DNA from: Topomyia yanbarensis
Lineage: Eukaryota; Arthropoda; Insecta; Diptera; Culicidae
Reading direction: 5' to 3'
DNA length: 64,000 bases
Assembly (NCBI RefSeq): GCF_030247195.1
Contig: NC_080672.1
Span: forward strand, 400,103,037-400,167,036
A model generated the notes under the pieces. The model had not been told where the DNA came from. It did not search any database and saw only the letters and a program-made list of their open reading frames with translations. Position 1 is the stretch's first letter; the number at the start of each line of letters is the position of its first letter. Shown one piece after another: positions 55,697-64,000 of the stretch. Both the position numbers and the translations under genes were made by a program.

Positions 55697-56695
55697 TACA
55701 AACGAAAGATGACTGGATACACTTTTAGATCTTTAGACCTTCACTCCAGGAAATTCTTGGAATACATGGAACATTTGTAAATACAAGCATACATACCTAC
55801 CTTTTTGATACAGAATAGTTTTTAAGTTAAATTATCATTCAATTTTGAAAACTGTTTTCAAGAACGGAAATTCTATAAAAATGTGAAGAGAACTTTTTTA
55901 CGAATTTAACGGGATTTTGATTCGTATATGAAGGTTCTAGTGCAGTTTGGTATTGGGAGACATTCTGCTCTCCTTCAAAATATCTAAGTAACCGTTTACT
56001 TTCGTTTCAAAACTTTCCTCAATGTTTCCGTTGAAAGGGTAGTCAATCTTTTAGTTTTCACTCTAAATGGTGATTCATTTTTGTTCCTCTACAGATTTTC
56101 TCATAAAGTATAAATAAATACCACAAACGTTCTGAAATTTCCTTTGCCATTAATTTGTGTAACCGTTTCCCATATATACGTAACACACTCCAATCACCGT
56201 AAGCTTTTCTAACACCGATTGGGATGCACTTCCACCGCCACACTCAATTGTGTTTAAACGATTTACCACAGCTTACAGCAGAGCTTTTCCAACCTACCCT
56301 GCTTTCACCAGTTTTGAATAAATTGGTTTACCATACCATCCTCCATCCCAATCGGAAGCGGTTCGTCCAGTCTGAGTCTACGTGTGTGTGTGTTTAGTGG
56401 GCCTGCTCAGTGCTCCGTACTGGCGTGCGTCGTCGGTCTCTCGGGACGGGACCCAACTGTCAGTATAATATAGTGCATCTCTACCTACAAACATGGCCTC
56501 AGTTTCAGTATACTATAGTCCAGGAGATTTGCAACCGGAAACTGAATGTTGTATGAAACACAAGCTCAGATGAAGTTGTAAGCACTGAAGCCCCATATGT
56601 GGGGGAATGTGGGGTGCAAGGTTTTCTGTTTGTTAAGTTTTATAGTAAGTATATTTATACAGAATGCCAGGGAAAAATGCGATCATAATTTCATG
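55697..56695. other. Unassigned sequence with a GC-richer patch and (GT)n
   Basis: The patch at about 56340-56500 has a short (GT)n (56381-56393) and two TCAGT words. It is GC-richer than its flanks and could be a promoter or untranslated exon, but there is no decisive element. The rest is AT-rich. Confidence 0.3.
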
Positions 56696-57680
56696 AACAA
56701 AAAATCACGATTTTGAAAATCGTGATTAACTTCTCACTACTACGAATAATAAACATCGTAGTCACAAAGCTATTTAAAATTAGTTCTCGTTAATAATTAC
56801 ATTTCAATGTTTGGATTCAGGATCTTGGCCACGATTCCCGTAATTTCTATGCACGTTATGGTAATATTTTAGTCACAAGTAGTTTTGTGTTAAGATGTTA
56901 AGATCTCACGATTTTCGTAAGTTATATACACGTTATCGTGATATTTATATTTGAGCCCAGTTTCGAATATGACACATTGAGTAATGTAACTTATGTTCAT
57001 GTTTAATTACTATCGGATTTTTGATTCGGAGTAACGTGACAATAAGAACTGGTTCGTAAAAGTGTGACTGATTCGCAGTATTTTGTATTTAATGAACTAT
57101 ATCACGATCACGATTTGTGGCTCTCTAACGTATTTTGGCGCTAAGCGCGGTTTCCGTTTTCTGTCTGGACATCTCATTAAACCTTATCAAATGAATAACG
57201 ATCGCGTATGAAAAAACTCAAATTTTGTGAAATAGTTCGTGTGAAAATTTCATGACCATGTGCAGAGTTGCTTGGAATAGAAAATGATTAGGGATGTCTT
57301 ATAAATATCAAGATAGGTCGTGAATTATGTACTAGGAATTATGAACCAGTTCATGAATCCATGAATAATATTTTATAGTTTTTAGACCTATTACATGGGC
57401 ACGAGTAGTCAGTCGCGATGGTTATAGTAGGAATCATGAACTAGTTCGCGAATATTTGAACAAAATGTTATGATTTATTGAATTATTTCACACGCACGGA
57501 TGTTGAATTGACACTATTATATTAGGAATCATGAACTACTTCAAAGTGATTGAAAGGATTCATGAATTATATTATGAATTTCGTGAAATAGTTCACGACA
57601 AAATGCTTTGATTTTGTGAACTATTTCACAAACACAAAGTTCCAGGATTCATGGCACTTTATTCGCGATTTTAGGAACCA
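56696..57680. repeat. Degenerate internally repetitive region (CATGAACTAGTTC-type words)
   Basis: Words such as ATCATGAACTAGTTC, GAACTATTTCAC and GAACCAGTTCATGAATCCAT recur about every 60-120 bp, mixed with short palindromes, for example AATCACGATTTTGAAAATCG near 56704. No strict period or boundary is visible. No coding content. Confidence 0.4.
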
Positions 57681-58019
57681 TTTTCCATGTGGTGATAGAG
57701 TCATTGCGAGCCTTTCGTTGTAATATTTTGCTCAACACGAGACACTTTGTACATATTGTGAAAATATGGGGCTTTGATAGTTGATCCAAAAAATAAAATA
57801 GGCGTAAATGTTCTATTCATAAAAAATTAGAATGGATTCATCGAGACAAGAAACAAAAAAAAACTTTTATTTTCAAGGATCTATAAATACTAAACCTTTG
57901 AAAAATAATGGCACGGTTAGCTTTAAAAAATCCGAAGAAATTCAGATCTAGTTGCAAGAAAACCATGCAAAATATTATTGAAAAAGAGAGCAGATACAAG
58001 CCCCGAGAAAGAGTTATAT
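57681..58019. other. Unassigned AT-rich sequence
   Basis: Contains the start of a plus-strand frame of 62 codons (57908) that is antisense to the LINE fragment that follows and has no recognised domain. Confidence 0.3.
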
Positions 58020-58420
58020 TGTTTAATATTTATGCTGTTGAATCACTGTGCGAAAAATGCAAGGGCTTTACCGATGATAAATTTAGCAAAAAATAGTGTA
58101 AAATCCGCGGAAGACCATGCTGGTGCAGCTTCTCTGCATGAATGTCGATAGAAACCGAATTAATATCCAAGAAAACTGGCGCCATTTGCTTGTTGCTAGC
58201 ATACCCTTTTTGAATTTCTGTGGAGGGCAACATAAGGCAATCGTTCGTCCCTTTGCCTTTACGGATGTCTAATTGTGTGCCTGGTAGTAAGCCATTTGCT
58301 AAGACCCAATTGTCGAGGCGAAATTAGAACATTTTCTCGAATAACTTTCGGATACAGGGCAACATGGCAATCGGCCGGTACGAGTTGTGAGCGGAGCGGA
58401 CTTTTCCGGTTTCGGGTGAG
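58020..58420 (-). pseudogene. Jockey-type LINE reverse transcriptase fragment
   Basis: Minus strand, from 58420 down. SYRPIAMLPCIRKLFEKM, a stop, then LDNWVLANGLLPGTQ, IRKGKGTNDCLMLPSTEIQ, APVFLDINSVSIDIHAEKLH and GLPRILHYFL. These correspond to RT blocks 2-4 of Jockey-clade elements (SYRPI, GFRKGKGTNDCL, VFLDI-GAFDSV). The catalytic GAFD has been lost through a short deletion, and the YADD part is absent. It is a piece of about 400 bp, immortalised between a cryptic repeat and a mariner relic. Confidence 0.7.
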
Positions 58421-58629
58421 GCATATGAAACATTATCTTATTTCTAGCGATCCTAAACCAATAGCGATTCAAATTAAGTTGGATTTTTATATTTCCAATT
58501 CATCTCGACAGTATCTAGCACCAATTGAATATTGAATACTGCTAAGCGTTCTTTAGTCAAAAAATAATCGTTCGTTTTCGCTTTCTTGTCAGCAAACCAG
58601 AGCCTCTGACTTCTCTTCCCGGGCATCGT
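58421..58629. other. Short unassigned spacer
   Basis: AT-rich sequence between the LINE fragment and the mariner relic. Nothing was recognised. Confidence 0.3.
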
Positions 58630-59204
58630 TCAGGACATGTCAGTTGTACACGATTTGGGAAGCAATCTGCTCATGTGGCATACGGAGTGCACCATTCGTG
58701 ACTATCGGTACTGTAAACGGGGATATCTACTTCAAGGAGTACCTACAGAAAGTCTGCTTCCTCTGTTGAAACAACTCGAGCCCCCGGATCTTGCTTCGTG
58801 CCAATATTAACATGATGTCCTGGAGTGGTACGAAGCGAACGGGGTCACTTTTATTCCTAAGGACATGTGCCCCCTCCCGCTAACGCATCGGAACTAAAAC
58901 TCAGCGAAAAATACTGGACAACTATAAAGCAGGCACTAAGGAATCATCCCAAGGAGATTAAATCTGAGGAAGACATGAAGAAAAAGTGTCTTTCCGTACA
59001 GAAGAGAGATGTTGTACAGAACCTAATAAATGGAGTTAAGCGTAACGTGCCAGTGTACGTTTATGGTATTAGAGTTGAATAAAATGAATATGCCAAAAGC
59101 TTACTAATGGGCCATATTTTAATGGCTGAAAGTTTGAAAAGGATCGGTCCACTAGGTAATTTTCTACAGCTTTTTTCCGTGATGTTATTTAATGTGGGAC
59201 ACCC
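58630..59204 (+). pseudogene. Mariner-type (DD37-like) transposase C-terminal relic with 3' TIR
   Basis: Read in shifting plus-strand frames: IWEAICSCGIRSAPFVT and GDIYFKEYLQK (about 58650-58755), then LLPLLKQLE-PPDLASCQY with the second catalytic Asp, then DVLEWYEANGVTFIPKDM, and the final open frame 58867-59082 with EKYWTTIKQALRNHPKE and IKSEEDMKKKCLSVQKRD. This order and spelling fit mosquito mariner-family (IS630-Tc1-mariner) transposases. The usual PPNCPELRPIEKYW box is degraded to ANASELKLSEKYW. It ends at about 59204 with GTGGGACACCC, which looks like the inverted terminal repeat of the family. The N-terminal half is missing. Inactive. Confidence 0.7.
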
Positions 59205-60639
59205 TGTGTGTATCTAATATATCTTAATATCAAAAACGAATTCAGCGCGCAAAATTTACCATATTAGCCGTTGCGACAAAATAATTTTTTTGAGCCACCC
59301 TAATGAACAGAAAATTTGTTTCCAATTATTTTACTAAAATATAATAATATAGCGCACAAAAATAATATTCAATAAATTCATAAACCGCTGCTATTTATTA
59401 GTTATTTTTGAACCACCCTAATGAACAGTGAATATTTATTTTTAAGATGTTATAATATTTAAAAAATGAATTCAGCGTACTTAAATTGCACAAAACCAGC
59501 TTGTTTGAATCGATAAAACACCGTTTTGACTGTGCTCCTTCTTTTGTTTCAATCTAAACCGGTATGACGACCCTTTCCTTATTTTTCTATTCATTATAGT
59601 TGTTTCTATTTTTTATGTTTTTTTTTTAAATTTTTTTGCAGCTTCTTAGAAAAATTCTGTGTTCTTTCTATTTTGAACATATTTTTCACTTTTTGTTTAA
59701 TTTTTTAAATTTACAACACTTTTTTCAGTTAATCAAGCTTAAAAAAGGAATATTTTTGATATAATATAACCTTTTTAAATCAGAGTACATAAAAATATTT
59801 CTAGACCCTCAAAGTTCAAAATGAAATCGTCAAAAAATACCTTATTCAAGAAGTCGCTCTCCGAGTTATTTCATAGCCTTTCTAAATAGGTAAAAAAATC
59901 ATTCGTGATCCCATTCTTTTACTCACAACTCCGGAACCAGAACCTCGAAACAAATGAAATTCATTGGCAGTCAATAGGAATACTGTATCTTTAATTTGAG
60001 ACTAATTTTCAAGAAAATCGAGTGAGCTATGACCAAACAGATGTGAGTTTAATTCTAGATCTAAGCTACTTCCCCGACGGATTTAAAAATCCGAGCAATT
60101 CAGAACACAGCAATTCATTTGAGAGTATGGGTAGTACTACCCACTAGAAAATAATCGAGAGGAGAATTACGCACTCGGCATTTCGGAACAAATCAAAATC
60201 TGAGATTAACCACCTATATGTCTCGCACACAAAATGCCTTCGTCTAAAATTATCGATGTACAACAATTTCGTATTTTTTTTCAGATACAAATGTCTTTGC
60301 TTTACAATTAAAGTTTTTTGAAAATATGGGATAATAATAAGGATTTGTTTGAAATTTGTAATTATTTTTTATATTAATGCTAAGGGGAATACATTTGGAC
60401 ACATCTATATCCTAAAACAAGGAATTCAGATCGATATGCAAATATATTAAAGCAAGATTATTCAGACTAAAGGATGCAGTTAGAATATTTTTTAAAGATT
60501 AAATATACAATTTGTTATTCTTTTATTTAACAAGAAATATTATTTGAATAACAATTGAAACAAGAATTTAGGCTTTTTATAAGGAAGGCAAAATATATAC
60601 ACAAGAGGAATTGATTTCAACATCAGAGTAGCAGAGACC
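59205..60639. other. Unassigned AT-rich sequence with two small repeats
   Basis: The word TTTTTGAGCCACCCTAATGA at 59290 recurs with one change at 59406 (TTTTTGAACCACCCTAATGA). The stretch 59920-60050 is the inverse relative of 27700-27830 (dispersed mosquito-type repeat). No gene was recognised. Confidence 0.4.
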
Positions 60640-61150
60640 ATATCAGGAAACGTAAAGAAAGGGGGGACAACAATAACAGAGAAAAGAAGAAATAAAACTA
60701 GCAGCTTTTTGGAAAACGAAACAATGCTGCATATTATTAACCGGATCGCCTACTGGCCTCGTTGAACCGCTGTTAGCATGAGAAGAGATAACAAAATTTA
60801 GATATCTGTCGTGTTTAAAAATAATTCTATGAGAGACATATAGGGAGATCGAGGATAGCCAGCACATCTCGGACTGGAACGAGGCGCACGACCAGACAAC
60901 ATGTTTAATGTCTCGATAACCGTCACCATAAGCACAGAGATCGCTCTCCAGGATCCCGCTACATCGGAGATGCTCGTCCAATGTATAATGACTGGACATG
61001 ACCCGAGATACCACTCGAACGAAGTCACGAACCTTATGCATTCCATTGAACCATGGCTTGTTGATCCCTTTGGGAATGTTAAACTACCGCTGTTCTACGA
61101 AGTTTGCCAAATTTCGAGCGTCCTCTGACAAGAAATACTGAAAAACTCGT
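60640..61150 (-). pseudogene. LOA-type LINE ORF2 C-terminal fragment
   Basis: Minus-strand frame 61041-60643: VRDFVRVVSRVMSSHYTLDE, then HLRCSGILESDLCAYGDGYR and DIKHVVWSC. It is clearly related to the C-terminus of the relic at 21626-21871 (MANHYTLYAHFRRIGF, CTCGDGYHDIEHIV). This region is the zinc-finger-like tail after RNase H in LOA-type elements. Upstream sequence to about 61385 is too decayed to place. 5' truncation is common in LINEs. Confidence 0.7.
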
Positions 61151-61559
61151 TGAAGCTACGTAATCTAAGTGTCTGCCTTCTCATTGCTCGGAAGGAACTC
61201 AGAAACTTCCACGTTTCCCCCAGAACATGCAGCAAGTGCTTTCCATGCTCCATCAAACTGGAACTGTAACGATGTAGGCATGGTCGTAGATAGGTAAATA
61301 AAAAAGCTTCAGCGCGGCCTCTTTTTTGATCACCCTTACCACTACTGTCATAATAATTAGTATAGAAGCGATACATAGCGAGCATCTTCGCTGTCAGATA
61401 AATGTGTGTTTGTGTTTAAAGAACAATCCTTACGTTTATATACAGTATTATCTTTTCATCGCGAAACATCTATTGTGTGAATATGGATCTACATGCAGGC
61501 ACGTAGCCAGAGGGGGGGCTAGGGGGCTAAAGCCCCCCCCGAAAATTTTCAAAAATAAA
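61151..61559. other. Unassigned sequence with a G/C-homopolymer hairpin
   Basis: At 61500-61545 the sequence GCACGTAGCCAGAGGGGGGG is followed by CTAAAGCCCCCCCC, a strong G/C hairpin. GTAGCCAGGGGG-type words are found at the ends of several DNA transposon families. A second end was not seen here, so no element is called. Confidence 0.35.
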
Positions 61560-63860
61560 TTTAAGAAACAACATGTTTTTCGGTGACTCTTAAAAAAATT
61601 GTATCTTGTTTGGTTTCAACAAATTAATGCGAGAATTGTGAGGAAGATTGCTATTTCGAACCACCGAAGACAGCGGTCAGGATATCTACTCAGTATGCTG
61701 AGTGTGATAAAACAGTTCCCTTCATATTGTGTGACTCGTCGGAAGACAAACGAAACTGTTACTTTAATTCTTGCTGCGGGGATCTGTCGAATGATTGAGT
61801 CGCAGAAGCAAGAAGTAGTGCTCCAGCCAAATACGGAGGCTATTGACTTCAGGTCTTTTCGCATAAGATCGATCTTATGCGAAAAGACCTGAAGTCAATA
61901 GCCTCCGTATTTGGCTGGAGCAACATTAATGATGTGAAATATTTGCTGAAGGTGATTATGGAGGTTATGCTTACGAACATCGCCTTTAACGAGTTTAACC
62001 ATGTCAGGCGTTCAGTGCTGATGCCATTTAACAAATTAGCCCAGGCGAAACCAGTCATTTTGCATAACAACTTGTAACATGTGGTTGATCCTCATATATA
62101 TGGACGATGAGAAAATCAATGCTCGGCTACAAGATCTGATACCACTTACTTGCACCGTGGCTATTAAAAGATTCCTGTCACATTTGGAAAAAATGGTATT
62201 CATTATAAAGGACACATCTAGGAAGTATATTAATTGGTGTTTTTGTGGTGAAAATCTAGGTGAACAGACATATTTCCTCCAACCTGACCCTGCACGTAAA
62301 AACTGAATGCGATAGTATTATTTTACACATTATATCTTAGCATATACATAGTCTCCAAAACCATTTCCTGAAAAACAAACATTTGCCAAATTTTGGCTGC
62401 TGTTCGGATAATATTGACGGCAAAAACTGCGTCTAGTATCTCAAAATCAACGGTCGGCACCATCATTGAGGAAGTCGACACTCGTGACCCGTCAGAAATT
62501 CGCGAACATGGACATGGCAGTAACCACTATGATGATAAGGAAGTGTACGAGATAGAAATGAACACCACCGCGACATTGTTGGTTAGGAAAAATATTTCTC
62601 AGCCTAGTAAATAGTTCTCCACATGCAATCGCTAGTTGTTCGCACGAGATCTGTAGGACAACCATTTACGTTTTATCACTTTCATTGTTCACATCATGGA
62701 AATATATTGAAGACACAAGGCTTCATTTAGCTAATGCATTGAACCGAATAAAATAAACGAAATATATAATAAAATTGCAGAAGTTTTATAGAAAAGTGAG
62801 CTCAAAAACTGTCCCAAAATGAGAACTTTATCGCTAGTGGTTGTGTCTAACAAAACTCAGATATTATGTTATATATTAGCCAGAATAAAGTTAGTTAAAG
62901 CATAAGCAGATTGAATTTCTGTAATAGGTTAGTGCACTGTACGCTTAGTAGAAACATCAGGCATCTCACTCAAGCGTGCTAGACAAAAACATTTCCGTTA
63001 GTTGATGACAATATAGTCGAGAAGACAGTTTTTGTTTTCGCGTCATTTTAATGCAATAGTATTTCTGTTGACACTCAATTTCATTTTATGCGGAGAATGC
63101 GGTCCGTATTTAAACATTATTAGTCCGCAAAGTAGTGATATTTTAAACAATCGAACAATAAGCAAGAAAAATGCCAAAAAATAAACAAGCCAAAAAGTGG
63201 TAAAACAGCGGTTTTTCTGAGGTGTTCATCAACCCAAGAATTGTATACCGTCGTATATTACTAATGTTGTTCACATACAGAAACGTACATAGTAGCGGTA
63301 GGACTATCTGTTGTGATTTTATCCTTACTTTTCAACGGATGTCAATAGATGCTAAACCACATATTAGTCAATCAATCATAATAAACTTAATGTTGTAAGC
63401 AGCAGCATTTCTGTCTCTTTCGATGGTTTCCAATTAATGTCCATGTAAGTCTAAAAACGACCTGACGATACAGTGAACAAACATCATTAGCCTATCACGG
63501 AGAGCGACTAAAATGATGTAACTAGTTGAGTCTACAGTCAATAAATTGGGATTAATGTTTCGATTTCATGTTTTAGTTTTATTTGTGTTCGTTATGGAAT
63601 AAAATGAGAGAGATGAGCAGAGATAACGAAGAAAAAGAGAGAAAAAATAATAAATAAATTGAAATCGACCCAAGAGCAGCTGTTCTATATTTTCTGGGCA
63701 CTCAACTACAGAACAACAGAAATCATCAAAGAAAGTTGGCCTTACACCTACGTTATTCTTCGACAGAGGTGAAGTAAGTGCGATGTATACCCGTCCATAT
63801 GTCGGAATAAAGAGATGCTGAAATTATTGAGCTTGTTCATATTTATAATATTTCTTTTTT
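61560..63860. repeat. Right copy of the long, diverged direct repeat (partner at 1-2800)
   Basis: Same order of blocks as at the left end of the window (see that entry). This copy keeps longer readable coding traces: VTRRKTNETVTLILAAGICR then MIESQKQEVVLQPNTEAIDF (61730-61850), NINDVKYLLKVIMEVMLTNI (about 61923-61985) and TIIEEVDTRDPSEIREHGHG (about 62460-62520). They look like remnants of a real protein that I cannot name. It is interrupted by a perfect 104-bp palindrome at 61819-61922. No intact frame spans the region. Confidence 0.6.
61819..61922. repeat. Perfect 104-bp palindrome without spacer
   Basis: The left arm 61819-61870 and right arm 61871-61922 are exact reverse complements over 52 bp, centred on AAGATC/GATCTT. 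The next base pair outward (61818/61923) does not match. The left arm continues the repeat's own sequence; the right arm is its inverted copy, followed by different sequence. Confidence 0.95.
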
Positions 63861-64000
63861 TTTCAACCTAAAATTTTATTTGAAACGGCTCAATGCGTTA
63901 GCACAACTGATCCGTGGGTCTTTTAATTTTTTTTACAATAAGTAAAAAAAAAAATTCTAAGAATGTCGGTCTGCCAGATCTTGTTGACGCAGTTTGCTGC
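63861..64000. other. Unassigned right end of the window
   Basis: AT-rich, nothing recognised in 140 bases. Confidence 0.3.

Noticed and set aside
56340..56500. Promoter of a minus-strand gene
   Set aside because: GC-rich patch and TCAGT initiator-like words only. No TATA, no adjacent coding exon, and no proof of direction.
61819..61922. Palindrome as the terminal inverted repeats of a small transposon
   Set aside because: There is no spacer between the arms and no target duplication outside; the left arm is continuous with the older repeat.
1..63860. The two terminal repeat copies as LTRs of one giant element
   Set aside because: They are too diverged and too long, have no TG...CA ends, and the sequence between them is a patchwork of unrelated elements and Epac exons.

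Overview
The window is AT-rich, intron- and repeat-dense animal DNA, most likely from a dipteran and probably a mosquito (Culicidae). The reasons are spliced exons of an insect-like Epac gene with GT-AG introns, relics of mosquito-type mariner (DD37-like), LOA/Jockey/R1-type LINEs, foldback elements built from GGCCGAAT repeats, and dispersed repeats of a kind I know from mosquito genomes. There is no bacterial-type gene organisation, no tRNA or rRNA and no CRISPR array. Most short open frames are chance frames in repeats. Species assignment is inference.

Layout. 1-2.8 kb is one copy of a long, diverged repeat whose partner is 61.6-63.86 kb. 4.56-7.47 kb is a broken R1-type LINE, followed at 7.98-9.27 kb by a foldback element with tandem-repeat arms. 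The only securely recognised host gene is Epac (cAMP-activated Rap exchange factor): three minus-strand exons at 10.6-11.63 kb encode its DEP domain in perfect splice phase, and a phase-compatible exon lies at 47.7 kb, so much of the window may be one Epac intron of about 36 kb. Between them lie a 1.85 kb foldback element, a Jockey-type reverse transcriptase relic, A-rich cryptic simple sequence, two Helitron-like elements, a 167 bp hairpin insertion, a LOA-type RNase H relic and a 1 kb element with terminal inverted repeats.

The centre of the window is 29.25-42.96 kb: an array of a 9-bp repeat (GTAATTTTT), about 7.4 kb in total, split by one apparently intact 6.36 kb I-like non-LTR retrotransposon on the minus strand. 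Its ORF1 carries three zinc knuckles, a coiled coil and a C-terminal AT-hook-like motif. Its ORF2 carries endonuclease, reverse transcriptase, RNase H and a terminal CCHC. ORF1 stop and an ORF2 start are one base apart. This looks like a recent insertion of a potentially active element into a satellite-like array.

43-64 kb holds mariner relics (43.4, 48.9, 58.6 kb), a 768-bp MITE with a 4-bp duplication, an inverted pair of ~118-bp tandem arrays (52-53.6 kb), a pogo-like DNA transposon relic (54.0-55.7 kb), LINE fragments (58.0, 60.6 kb) and a perfect 104-bp palindrome at 61.8 kb. Apart from Epac, the gene-like content belongs to mobile elements and most of it is broken.
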